Source of the DNA: a virus
DNA length: 31,416 nucleotides
Direction: 5' to 3' (one strand)
Virus record (IMG/VR): IMGVR_UViG_3300043571_000124
Location: 1 to 31,416 of that record
Numbering within the stretch: position 1 is the stretch's first letter; the number at the start of each line of letters is the position of its first letter. This document shows positions 12,818 through 19,146 of the stretch, piece by piece. Position numbers and translations under genes: made by a program. The notes under the pieces were generated by a model. That model worked only from the letters and a program-made list of their open reading frames with translations. It made no database searches and was not told the origin of the DNA.

Positions 12818-14208
12818 TACAAACGCCCTACATTTGGATAAAGGTCTTTTATTTTTGAAGTATCACCTTTATAAAAAACATAAATACGTTGTTCGCATTT
12901 TGGATATTTACGACTATTTAATGTTTTCTTTGCGGTTGCACGTCTTGTAAATTCAGATTCTAAATAAATTATTTTATTATAAATATGCAAACCTTGTTCT
13001 TTGAAAAATAATTCATGTTCAGCATCGCTACCATAATAACCACCATCTTTATTTCTACTATCTCCTGTCATAACTACAAAAAAAGTATTATCATTCATTA
13101 CTGAAATAGCATTTTTATAACCCTCAAAAAGCATATCTCTAAATTGTTCATATGTGGATAATGAATTTAGTTCCCCTTTTGGTGCTTTTCCATCATAGTC
13201 TAAATATGTTTCAACTTTATAATATGGAGGACAAGAAAAAACTAAATCATATTTTTGTTTAGGTGTGAATTTTGAAGTATCAGATTTTAACCACTTTACA
13301 TTTGGAAAATCTTGACATAAAGCATTATTTGCATCACATTGATTTTGTCTAATTTCAGAAGATAAATATTCATAACCACAACCACCAGCAACAAACCCCA
13401 TTTGTACACCACCCCCAAAAGGATTATAAACTCTAACTCCATTTTTAGGCATAAACATACGCACAATAATTTCACACGCAGTAGGATCTAAAACAGATGC
13501 ATTTCCGTTTAAATCTTTTGTTTTATCTGTTAATATTTCACCATCAACTACTTTCTGTTTTGATAATACAACATTTGACATACCAGCTTTACCTTGCCAA
13601 CAACCCTCACGACTTGCAAATTTAGGATTTGGAATATTGTATTTTTTTCCAGCATCTTCTAACATTTCATTCCACGCTCTTTTTACCTTTAACCACTCAC
13701 CACTTGTAGAATTCCATAAATTAGTCATAGCCATATGACAAAGTCTTTTAACTCTTACTTGTTCTTCTTTTCCATAATAAATATAAGTAAAATCATTTTT
13801 AGCTAAATTAACTTTAAAACCAAGTGCTAAAAAAACTTTTGGATTTTCTAACTTATGTTTATTTGAAACTGTCATAACCATATGATAACCATATGTATTT
13901 TGGTCAATAATTTTTTGTACCATCATTGAATAAATTTCTTTATCTTCTTTGCCTGGATACATTGCTGACTGCAAAAGACAAAACTCACCAACTATATGAT
14001 TAACTTCATATGTAAAAAAACCACTAAACTCATCATCTATTTTTAATATAATAGCTGAATGTTTTTGCATATTTGCTCTTGCTGCTCTATAAGCAATTTT
14101 ATCAATTAAAGCTAATTCAGCTACTTTAGATTCATAACCTGAACCAATAACGCTATCAACTTGTATTAATTCAATTTTAGGTTCGAACATTTTTATTTGT
14201 TTTTTCAT
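12817..14208 (-). CDS. GNAT-like domain fused to CPPY-type DNA methyltransferase, 463 aa
   Basis: Two domains. Residues about 25-147 follow GNAT acyltransferase topology: strands AIILKIDDEFSGFFTYEV and EFCLLQSAMYPG, helix EIYSMMVQKIID, strand MVMTVSN, then PKVFLALGFK. The usual Q/RxxGxG loop is degenerate (YPGKEDKE). Residues about 235-447 are a Rossmann DNA methyltransferase with motif I VYNPFGGGVQMGFVAGG (260-276) before motif IV FSCPPYYKVETY (324-335), so Cys replaces the usual D/N/S of the PPY motif. Later VMTGDSRNKDGGYY (379-392) fits phage DNA methylases of the FSCPPY type. Phage Mu Mom is also GNAT-related and hypermodifies adenine, so a combined methylation/acyl-type modification is possible. 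Whether the GNAT part is active is uncertain. Confidence 0.75.
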   Translation of the reverse strand: MKKQIKMFEPKIELIQVDSVIGSGYESKVAELALIDKIAYRAARANMQKHSAIILKIDDEFSGFFTYEVNHIVGEFCLLQSAMYPGKEDKEIYSMMVQKIIDQNTYGYHMVMTVSNKHKLENPKVFLALGFKVNLAKNDFTYIYYGKEEQVRVKRLCHMAMTNLWNSTSGEWLKVKRAWNEMLEDAGKKYNIPNPKFASREGCWQGKAGMSNVVLSKQKVVDGEILTDKTKDLNGNASVLDPTACEIIVRMFMPKNGVRVYNPFGGGVQMGFVAGGCGYEYLSSEIRQNQCDANNALCQDFPNVKWLKSDTSKFTPKQKYDLVFSCPPYYKVETYLDYDGKAPKGELNSLSTYEQFRDMLFEGYKNAISVMNDNTFFVVMTGDSRNKDGGYYGSDAEHELFFKEQGLHIYNKIIYLESEFTRRATAKKTLNSRKYPKCEQRIYVFYKGDTSKIKDLYPNVGRL

Positions 14209-14211
14209 AAT

Positions 14212-14358
14212 TTAAAGTTTATTTATTTTTTCAATTTCTAATTTTTTCCAAGTTCCATTTTTTAATCTACTGTCTAAAGTAGGTCTGCTGATTCCTAATT
14301 TTTCAGCGAGTTCTTTTTTTTCGTACTTCAAAAGAAGTAATCTAATTTTTTCGTTCAT
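14212..14358 (-). CDS. Small HTH DNA-binding protein, 48 aa
   Basis: MNEKIRLLLLKYEKKELAEK opens a 48-residue protein that is almost only a helix-turn-helix (KELAEKLGISRPTLDSRL, residues 15-32). It sits 3 bases before the GNAT-methyltransferase gene and 64 bases after the TATATTTG box. It probably binds DNA near its own promoter and adjusts expression of the modification genes. Too short to assign to a named family. Confidence 0.7.
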   Translation of the reverse strand: MNEKIRLLLLKYEKKELAEKLGISRPTLDSRLKNGTWKKLEIEKINKL

Positions 14359-14421
14359 GTGTAAAATTTTTTACGTTATTAAGGTTAAAAATAGCGGACA
14401 CTATATCCGCTTTGTTGAGTA

Positions 14422-14429
14422 CAAATATA
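14422..14429 (-). promoter_or_regulatory. Promoter -7 box TATATTTG, DNA-modification operon
   Basis: TATATTTG on the minus strand, immediately after the stop of the 52-aa gene (14435) and followed by a 64-base leader to the small HTH gene. It makes the modification block an independently controlled unit. Confidence 0.55.
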
Positions 14430-14434
14430 TAAAT

Positions 14435-14593
14435 TTATTTTAATAAATACCTAATTTTTTTATTTTTTATTTCATCAGGTGTATTATTTGCTACTTCTTT
14501 AGCTTTAGAAGTATTTTCTTTTTGCATTTCGTAAGCATTCGGACATCTTTTGCCAACTGCTACTATACTTTTACGCTTGGATAATTTGCTCAT
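14435..14593 (-). CDS. Small basic protein, 52 aa
   Basis: A frame of 52 codons starting MSKLSKRKSIVAVGKRCPNA, overlapping the end of the HTH gene by 23 bases. Lys/Arg-rich at both ends with a single cysteine; no domain recognised. It ends directly at the next promoter, as the last gene of the early operon segment. Confidence 0.6.
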   Translation of the reverse strand: MSKLSKRKSIVAVGKRCPNAYEMQKENTSKAKEVANNTPDEIKNKKIRYLLK

Positions 14594-15092
14594 ATGTTTT
14601 AAAATCTTCGTTAGTCCATGTGATGTAAACCTTGTCGTTTAAATATGTATTAATTTTTCTTAAATTCTTTGCCACTTCTAAAATGTGCGGTCTTTTAATT
14701 TTTGATTTTATTTCATCTGTTTTATTTTTTCTAATCGTTACAAGATTAGGCTTTGATAATGTTTTTACCTTGATTCTTAAAGCATCGAAATCGTTTTTTT
14801 CTTTAACTTTTAAAAATAAAAACTCATTGGATTTTTTAAGTAATAACTTATCCTTTTTTTGATAACATTCTAAAATCATTTTAAAATATACATCATTCTT
14901 ATAATTGTTGTAAGTTCTTAAAATATAGAAAACAGTTGTCCTATCTTTTTTAAGATTTTCAGCTATTTCTATAATACTCATATTTTCAATATTTTCTTTC
15001 GTATAGATGGCTCTTAAATAAATAAATAATTTATCACGTTTATTTGTTGTTATGTCTATTCCGTAAAATTCTTTTATTTCGTGTGGTGTCAT
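14571..15092 (-). CDS. HTH DNA-binding protein, 173 aa
   Basis: Residues about 15-60 (RDKLFIYLRAIYTKENIE, then MSIIEIAENLKKDRTTVFYI) resemble the helix-turn-helix of DnaA domain IV (RxIAxYL..., then RDHSTV), here KDRTTVFYIL. The remaining C-terminal part is basic and Lys-rich. I chose the ATG at 15092, two bases after the stop of the coupled 28-aa frame and behind an A-rich leader; an upstream ATG at 15164 would add 24 residues and overlap that frame. It may regulate early genes or bind the origin. No DnaA ATPase domain is present. Confidence 0.65.
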   Translation of the reverse strand: MTPHEIKEFYGIDITTNKRDKLFIYLRAIYTKENIENMSIIEIAENLKKDRTTVFYILRTYNNYKNDVYFKMILECYQKKDKLLLKKSNEFLFLKVKEKNDFDALRIKVKTLSKPNLVTIRKNKTDEIKSKIKRPHILEVAKNLRKINTYLNDKVYITWTNEDFKTYEQIIQA

Positions 15093-15094
15093 TT

Positions 15095-15181
15095 TTATTT
15101 TTCTTTTATTAGGTAATACCATAGCCAAATTATTTTTGACCTTAAAATTTCGTAAGCAATCCATATTAAAATGTACTTCAT
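15095..15181 (-). CDS. Possible hydrophobic micropeptide, 28 aa
   Basis: An ATG overlapping the stop of the 73-aa gene (ATGA) opens 28 codons (MKYILIWIAYEILRSK onward), Trp-rich and membrane-like, ending two bases before the ATG of the HTH gene. Coupling at both ends fits the pattern of this operon. Without it the HTH gene would need the upstream start. It could be a leader peptide. Confidence 0.4.
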   Translation of the reverse strand: MKYILIWIAYEILRSKIIWLWYYLIKEK

Positions 15182-15399
15182 AATCCTTTTTGTTTTTTAT
15201 AGATTTCTAAATGTTCTTCTATACTTGCATTTGGATATAAATGATATTCATTGTTATTAGCCATTTTGTAAAACCTAGCAAACTCAATAGCGTAATCATC
15301 AGCTATTTTTTCTATGATTTCAGCAGTAGGTGTGTAAACTCTTGAATAATCAGTTAGCTTGTTGCTATGTGCTTTTTGTATTTTATCTATTAGTTTCAT
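15178..15399 (-). CDS. Hypothetical protein, 73 aa
   Basis: MKLIDKIQKAHSNKL opens a 73-residue mostly helical protein with several aromatic residues. It lies 2 bases after the stop of the 126-aa gene. The segment TPTAEIIEKIADDYAIEFARF is compact and conserved-looking, but I cannot name the family. Part of the early small-gene chain. Confidence 0.6.
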   Translation of the reverse strand: MKLIDKIQKAHSNKLTDYSRVYTPTAEIIEKIADDYAIEFARFYKMANNNEYHLYPNASIEEHLEIYKKQKGL

Positions 15400-15401
15400 A
15401 A

Positions 15402-15782
15402 TTAAATAATTTTATCAAAAAAAACTACTCCTTTTTTTCTCGCTATTTCGATGTTATCAATAAACTTTTTAATGAACTCGCTTAAAAGAATCGCATCTGC
15501 TTCGTTTAATTCTGCTATTTGAGTAATCATTCTTTGTTTCATATTTAAACTATTAAGAGCAAATTCTGCATCATTTCTGTATACCTCATTATAATGCTTA
15601 ATTGTTTTTACTTCTAATGCGTTGTGAAACATATTTCCATATTTCTTTTCAAGTCCTGTTAAATTATAATTATCAAATATATCTAAAAATAATTGTGCAG
15701 TTAATAATAGTTCTAATGCGTTGTGTGTTTCCTTATTTCGTTCCATTTTAGTTAATTGTATTGCTTCGTCTAAATGTATCAT
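15402..15782 (-). CDS. Hypothetical helical protein, 126 aa
   Basis: Start chosen at the ATG at 15782 (MIHLDEAIQLTK), which overlaps the previous stop (ATGA); an upstream in-frame start at 15815 would overlap the previous gene by 37 bases. The protein is helical throughout and Asn/Glu rich, with no membrane segment. Function unknown. Confidence 0.6.
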   Translation of the reverse strand: MIHLDEAIQLTKMERNKETHNALELLLTAQLFLDIFDNYNLTGLEKKYGNMFHNALEVKTIKHYNEVYRNDAEFALNSLNMKQRMITQIAELNEADAILLSEFIKKFIDNIEIARKKGVVFFDKII

Positions 15783-15982
15783 AGTTTTTCTATTTCTGTT
15801 TTTACTTCTTGCCAATAATTAATTGTTGAATAAACATCTGTATTAAATGGATTTGAATGTGGATTACTTGTAATAATATAATCAACTGCTATTAATGCAC
15901 ATTTTTTACCTTCAACAACTCTACCATCATAAATTTGTAAATATTTATTTACTAACTCTTTTGCTTTTTCTTTTGCTTCCAT
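15779..15982 (-). CDS. Hypothetical protein, 67 aa
   Basis: MEAKEKAKELVNKYLQIYDG opens a protein with a central CALIAVDYII helix and a C-terminal INYWQEVKTEIEKL. This pattern (AKELVxKY...CAxIAVDxII...YWxxVKxEIExL) is one I have seen repeatedly in small phage proteins of Bacteroidota, with no known role. The ATG shares a base with the upstream stop (TAATG). Confidence 0.65.
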   Translation of the reverse strand: MEAKEKAKELVNKYLQIYDGRVVEGKKCALIAVDYIITSNPHSNPFNTDVYSTINYWQEVKTEIEKL

Positions 15983-16098
15983 TATTCGTATGATTTAATA
16001 AATTGGTCTAATGCGTTTTTTTCGTTTGGTGTTAACTCGCTTAATATTTTTCCGTTAACTGTCCATTTTCCGTTAATTACTTCGATTGTTAGTTTCAT
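15982..16098 (-). CDS. Small protein, 38 aa
   Basis: MKLTIEVINGKWTVNGKILS: a 38-residue protein with two strands and a helix. The ATG overlaps the upstream stop (ATGA) and its own stop overlaps the next start (TAATG). The two-sided coupling is the main evidence. Function unknown. Confidence 0.6.
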   Translation of the reverse strand: MKLTIEVINGKWTVNGKILSELTPNEKNALDQFIKSYE

Positions 16099-16247
16099 AT
16101 TTCTTTAATTTCTCTAATTTTTACTAATCTAAATGCTTCTCTGAATGCTTTGTAACATTCATCAAAATTGGAAGCTACTATTTCAACTTCTCTGTCGATG
16201 CATTCGTCACCTGTTTCTTTCCAAAAATAAACTCTAAATTTTTTCAT
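16095..16247 (-). CDS. Small protein, 50 aa
   Basis: MKKFRVYFWKETGDECIDRE begins a 50-residue protein with a strand-strand-helix look (VEIVASNFDECYKAFREAF), similar in style to small DNA-mimic or adaptor proteins of phages, though no family is clear. It starts two bases after the 73-aa gene ends and is coupled by ATGA to the next. Confidence 0.6.
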   Translation of the reverse strand: MKKFRVYFWKETGDECIDREVEIVASNFDECYKAFREAFRLVKIREIKEI

Positions 16248-16249
16248 AA

Positions 16250-16471
16250 TTAATTGTTGTTAAAAAGTTCGTCTAAAATTGTAATAAAATCTTTGTCATA
16301 ATTGGTTAAATCTTGAACTAAATGATGTGCATCAGACACGTTTAAATTAGTCCAACCATAAGTATTTTTTAGGTTTGTAATAATACTACCATATAACGTT
16401 GGATATGTTATTTGGTTGCTTAATAATTTAAATTGATTTCTTTCTGATAATCTGTCCCAAAGTGTTTTCAT
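16250..16471 (-). CDS. Hypothetical protein, 73 aa
   Basis: MKTLWDRLSERNQFKLLSNQ: a helical 73-residue protein with HHLVQDLTNYDKDFITILDE at its C-terminal end. Start overlaps the preceding stop (TAATG). No recognised domain. Part of the early chain of small genes. Confidence 0.65.
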   Translation of the reverse strand: MKTLWDRLSERNQFKLLSNQITYPTLYGSIITNLKNTYGWTNLNVSDAHHLVQDLTNYDKDFITILDELFNNN

Positions 16472-16587
16472 TATTTTTTAGTTTTAAAGATTAATATTCC
16501 ACATATAAGTAATGCACCTGACATTACTAAAAAATTATCGCTACTCATTCCGATAGTTGCAACTGATAAAAAGATAATTGTTTTCAT
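16471..16587 (-). CDS. Small membrane protein, 38 aa
   Basis: Of 38 residues, nearly all are hydrophobic: MKTIIFLSVATIGM, a short polar turn SSDN, then FLVMSGALLICGILIF and a KTKK end. This is one long or two short membrane segments with a positive C-terminus. Coupled to both neighbours (ATGA, TAATG). Early membrane proteins of this size often act on host membranes or exclude other phages; nothing here proves that. Confidence 0.55.
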   Translation of the reverse strand: MKTIIFLSVATIGMSSDNFLVMSGALLICGILIFKTKK

Positions 16588-16694
16588 TTGATTAATTTAT
16601 TTTCTTTTAATATTTTATGAAGCATTGAAATATGTTCTTTTTGTTGTTGTATTATTTTATACAATTCTATGATTTTTTTTTCTTGCTCTTTCAT
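16584..16694 (-). CDS. Small coiled-coil protein, 36 aa
   Basis: MKEQEKKIIELYKIIQQQKE: 36 residues, entirely helical with a heptad-like spacing of Ile/Leu, so a short coiled coil. The stop overlaps the next ATG (ATGA). It is 11 bases after the 60-aa gene. Confidence 0.5.
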   Translation of the reverse strand: MKEQEKKIIELYKIIQQQKEHISMLHKILKENKLIK

Positions 16695-16705
16695 TTTATT
16701 TATTA

Positions 16706-16888
16706 TTAAATTACAATCCCTAAATTTCTTTTTTGTAAATTTTCTATTTTATTATTGGTATTTAAAATTCTTACTGATGTTTTTAAATTTTTAATAATTG
16801 TACCTCTAAAATATTTTTCTTCAATACCTTCTGAAAAATAAACTTTGCTACCTATTTTATATTCTAAATTTTTAACTGATGTTTTCAT
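16706..16888 (-). CDS. First early leftward gene, small basic protein, 60 aa
   Basis: MKTSVKNLEYKIGSKVYFSE: a 60-residue basic beta-rich protein, with a G-K-V-Y-F / FRGTIIKNL pattern like small SH3- or KOW-type folds. It is the first gene after the leftward early promoter (-7 box 21 bases upstream of the ATG), so it is likely made at once on infection. Immediate-early small basic proteins often act on host transcription or defence; that is inference only. Confidence 0.6.
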   Translation of the reverse strand: MKTSVKNLEYKIGSKVYFSEGIEEKYFRGTIIKNLKTSVRILNTNNKIENLQKRNLGIVI

Positions 16889-16990
16889 ATTGTTTGATTT
16901 TGATATTGCAAATGTATTACGAAAAAACTTTATAAAAAATTTTTTTATTAAAAAAGTTATTTATATATTTGCAGAAATCAAAACTTAATT
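16889..16990. promoter_or_regulatory. Divergent early control region
   Basis: A 102-base AT-rich gap between divergent genes. Leftward -7 box TACATTTG lies at 16909-16916 (minus strand) and rightward TATATTTG at 16964-16971 (plus strand). Between them is a near-palindromic A/T stretch (AACTTT at 16926-16931 against AAAGTT at 16953-16958), a possible operator. The small HTH protein encoded at 17279-17485 is a candidate ligand. Confidence 0.6.
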
Positions 16991-17182
16991 ATGAAAATCA
17001 CAACAGAAACAAAAGAGCAAATGTACATCACCGAGTTTAAAAATTCAGATGTATCTTTAGAACAATTATTTAATGCGTTTAAATCACACCTTGTGGCATT
17101 AACTTGGCATAATAATACAATAGAACAATATATAATAGAATGGTCAGATGAATTAAAAGAAAATAACAATGAAGATAATTGA
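16991..17182 (+). CDS. Rightward small acidic protein, 63 aa
   Basis: MKITTETKEQMYITEFKNSD: a 63-residue acidic protein with the helix DVSLEQLFNAFKSHLVALTW. It is the first of three rightward genes, 20 bases after the plus-strand TATATTTG box. It has no membrane segment or known motif. Its acidic character and position beside an early switch would suit an anti-host or regulatory protein, without direct evidence. Confidence 0.7.
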   Translation: MKITTETKEQMYITEFKNSDVSLEQLFNAFKSHLVALTWHNNTIEQYIIEWSDELKENNNEDN

Positions 17183-17281
17183 ATTTTTTAAACAACTATT
17201 TTGTAAGCACCGATGGACTTACAACTACAAAAAGAAGTATTACCGATGCAAAGATTGTCACACTAAATTAAAGAAGATATG
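17168..17281 (+). CDS. Zinc-finger-like micropeptide, 37 aa
   Basis: A 37-residue frame beginning MKIIEFFKQLFCKHRW, with CKH at 12-14 and CKDCH at 27-31: a CxH...CxxCH zinc-ribbon-like pattern. Highly basic. It overlaps the 63-aa gene by 15 bases and the next gene by ATGA. Very short CxHxW...C..C proteins recur in Bacteroidota phages. Probably binds zinc and possibly nucleic acid. Confidence 0.6.
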
Positions 17282-17485
17282 AACATATTAGAAAAACTAA
17301 TTTCAGAAAATGCAAAAAATAAAAATCAATTCGCTAAACTTGTAGGTGAAACACCGCAAACAATTAACGCACAGGTAAAGTCAAAAAATCCATTATTACC
17401 AGCGTATAATTACGCAAAGATTTTAGGTAAAAAAGAATTGAAAGGAAATGCTAACGGAATAGAAATACATTTGATATTTGGTTAA
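17279..17485 (+). CDS. Cro-like small HTH regulator, 68 aa
   Basis: MNILEKLISENAKNKNQFAK: a 68-residue protein with a helix-turn-helix at about 14-37 (KNQFAKLVGETPQTINAQVK), as in small Cro/C1-type repressors. It ends the rightward operon, overlapping the zinc-finger gene (ATGA) and followed by a bidirectional terminator. A role in controlling the divergent promoters is inferred. No protease or dimerisation domain like a lambda CI C-terminal part is present. Confidence 0.7.
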   Translation: MNILEKLISENAKNKNQFAKLVGETPQTINAQVKSKNPLLPAYNYAKILGKKELKGNANGIEIHLIFG

Positions 17486-17492
17486 CTTAATT

Positions 17493-17527
17493 AAAAAACC
17501 ACCTATAACAAGGTGGTTTTATTTTTT
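17493..17527. terminator. Bidirectional terminator between convergent operons
   Basis: A 10-bp perfect stem (AAAACCACCT / AGGTGGTTTT, arms 17495-17504 and 17511-17520) with a 6-base loop and A/T tracts on both sides. It separates the rightward regulators from the leftward late operon and contains the stop codon of the spanin-like gene. Confidence 0.9.
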
Positions 17528-18051
17528 ATCCAATTAATTACAATAAACAAAACAAATAGTATCCCCACAAGCCACATAAAACGATTTGCGACGATTTTAA
17601 TAGTTTCTGAATAGTCAACTTGCTTTTCTTTTTTTTCTTCTTTAAAATCAATGTTTTGCTTTTCCTTAATAGTTTCTTTTGAGTTATTATAAATTACCCT
17701 TGTGTTATAAATCGTGTCCTTTCCTAAAAGAATAGGTTTATCCAGGTCAACAGGTTCTAATGTAAACGAGTTACTAAACTTTGTTATATCGGTTTCTGTT
17801 TCTGTTTTTACTTGCGTTTCTTCACTCGACTTTTTAATGCTTCCGCAAGAAAATAAAGTTAAAACCAAGCAACCTAAAATTAATTTTGCTAATGTACTTT
17901 TAGATTCATCACCTAAAAAATGCTCACATTTACCATCTTTGTATGGTACTTCTGTAAAGTAACTTTGCCACATTCCATCTATTGCTTTGTACCTTTTGCA
18001 ATTGTCTTTTAATGGGCAATTAAAACCTGAACATTTTGTTATATCACTCAT
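17503..18051 (-). CDS. Spanin-like lipoprotein fused to an N-terminal Cys domain, 182 aa
   Basis: Three parts. Residues 1-46 carry CSGFNCPLKDNC (7-18), a QSYF motif and KCEHF (41-45), like a small stand-alone Cys-rich protein known to me from Bacteroidota phages. Residues 53-69 (TLAKLILGCLVLTLFSC) are a lipoprotein signal with Cys69 as lipid site. Residues about 155-174 (ANRFMWLVGILFVLFIVINW) are a C-terminal membrane segment after a charged periplasmic stretch. A lipobox plus C-terminal membrane helix is the plan of unimolecular spanins (T1 gp11 type), which join inner and outer membranes in the last lysis step. It sits at the end of the lysis operon. No ATG for a separate lipoprotein is visible, so the N-terminal fusion is odd. 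Confidence 0.6.
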   Translation of the reverse strand: MSDITKCSGFNCPLKDNCKRYKAIDGMWQSYFTEVPYKDGKCEHFLGDESKSTLAKLILGCLVLTLFSCGSIKKSSEETQVKTETETDITKFSNSFTLEPVDLDKPILLGKDTIYNTRVIYNNSKETIKEKQNIDFKEEKKEKQVDYSETIKIVANRFMWLVGILFVLFIVINWIKNKTTLL

Positions 18052-18194
18052 AATTTATCTTTTATATTTTCATAATCATAACCCGCACTAATTAATAAGT
18101 TTGTGATTATTTTAATTAATTCACTTGTTGTTAAGTCATCATTTTGACTTTCAAAACTATACTTTTTTCCGTATGCTTCGATTTCTATTTTCAT
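18048..18194 (-). CDS. Small hypothetical protein, 48 aa
   Basis: MKIEIEAYGKKYSFESQNDD opens 48 residues; the ATG overlaps the exonuclease stop and its stop overlaps the spanin-like start (both ATGA). The pattern (strand, strand, then LTTSELIKIITNLLISAGY) fits a small beta-beta-helix protein. Function unknown; retained by coupling on both sides. Confidence 0.65.
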   Translation of the reverse strand: MKIEIEAYGKKYSFESQNDDLTTSELIKIITNLLISAGYDYENIKDKL

Positions 18195-19096
18195 ATAAAG
18201 TTATTTGTTTTAAATTTTAAATAATTCATATAAGCAGAATTGCTTATCTCGTTTGTGCTTTCGCAGTCATTACATTGCATAACTCGTTTAATAGTTCCTA
18301 AAGCTGTTACATTATTTTTAAGCAAAGTTACATTTTCAGAACCGCAACAACTACAACTGTATTTTAAATTTCCACCTAATACTCCAGCGTGAGTATTTGG
18401 TTTTATATAATTTTGCATTGTTAAAAACACATCTTCTAAAACTATAATATCGCCTTCGCAATAAACTACCATTTCTTGCATTGCCTCTTTAGAGCCTTTT
18501 AAAACATCTTTCCACATATCGAAACCTCTATGTTGAACCTTTGCCCCTACTCCTAAAAATTGAGCGATATAATCTAATTTATTTGAATTAAAATTAAAAC
18601 CGCTTTTTGCTTTTTTTAGTGTGTCTAAAGTTTTGTATTGTGGAAACATTGGCACTCGGTGGAAAATACAACGTGTACGAATCCATTTAATATCAAATCT
18701 ATCACCATTGTGAGCAATCAGTTCATCAGCAGTATTAGCAACATTAACAAAATCGATTAACATTTGTTTGTCGCATTGGTTTGAATCCCACGTTAACGAA
18801 TGTATTTTATCTTCGCTTTCCCACTTGTAAGATATACAAATAATTTTCCTTTCTTCTATTATATCGTGAGGTTGTAGACTTAAATTATAACCGATACGCC
18901 ACGCAAAAACAATATTCGGACTTGTTTCAATATCAAAAAATAATCTTCTAATTTGGTGTTGTGGTTCTCTTAATTTTAGTAGTTGTACTTCTTGCTCTTT
19001 TGAAAGTCTATAACGATTCCAAAGATTGAATTCAAGACCTAATCTTTTGACCTCAACATTGTTTAGTCGATAGCGTCTGTTTTTGTTTGGTTTCAT
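18191..19096 (-). CDS. DEDD-type 3'-5' exonuclease with zinc ribbon, 301 aa
   Basis: An RNase H-like exonuclease (DnaQ-like / RNase_H_2 type). Metal ligands: Asp55 and Glu57 in FFDIETSPN, Asp132/Asp135 in AHNGDRFD, and Asp216 in VVYCEGD with Tyr212 four residues earlier, the DEDDy signature. The N-terminal 50 residues are basic and HTH-like (NNVEVKRLGLEFNLWNRY). The C-terminal part adds a C4 zinc ribbon (Cys248, Cys251, Cys275, Cys278). It could proofread, degrade DNA or process RNA. The position inside the lysis operon, not the replication one, is unusual. Fully sized for the family. Confidence 0.8.
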   Translation of the reverse strand: MKPNKNRRYRLNNVEVKRLGLEFNLWNRYRLSKEQEVQLLKLREPQHQIRRLFFDIETSPNIVFAWRIGYNLSLQPHDIIEERKIICISYKWESEDKIHSLTWDSNQCDKQMLIDFVNVANTADELIAHNGDRFDIKWIRTRCIFHRVPMFPQYKTLDTLKKAKSGFNFNSNKLDYIAQFLGVGAKVQHRGFDMWKDVLKGSKEAMQEMVVYCEGDIIVLEDVFLTMQNYIKPNTHAGVLGGNLKYSCSCCGSENVTLLKNNVTALGTIKRVMQCNDCESTNEISNSAYMNYLKFKTNNFI

Positions 19097-19119
19097 AGTT
19101 TTATATTAATAGGTTTTAC

Positions 19120-19127
19120 CAAAAGTA
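19120..19127 (-). promoter_or_regulatory. Possible promoter -7 box TACTTTTG
   Basis: TACTTTTG on the minus strand fits TAnnTTTG and lies 24 bases before the exonuclease ATG in the gap after the amidase gene (19097-19146). No good -33 element is present, so this is weak. Confidence 0.3.
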
Positions 19128-19146
19128 ATAAAAAAAACCAACTAAA

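Noticed and set aside
16978-17169. Leftward frame opposite the 63-aa regulator
   Set aside because: The plus-strand gene has promoter, coupling to two further genes and a sensible protein; the minus frame is its mirror.
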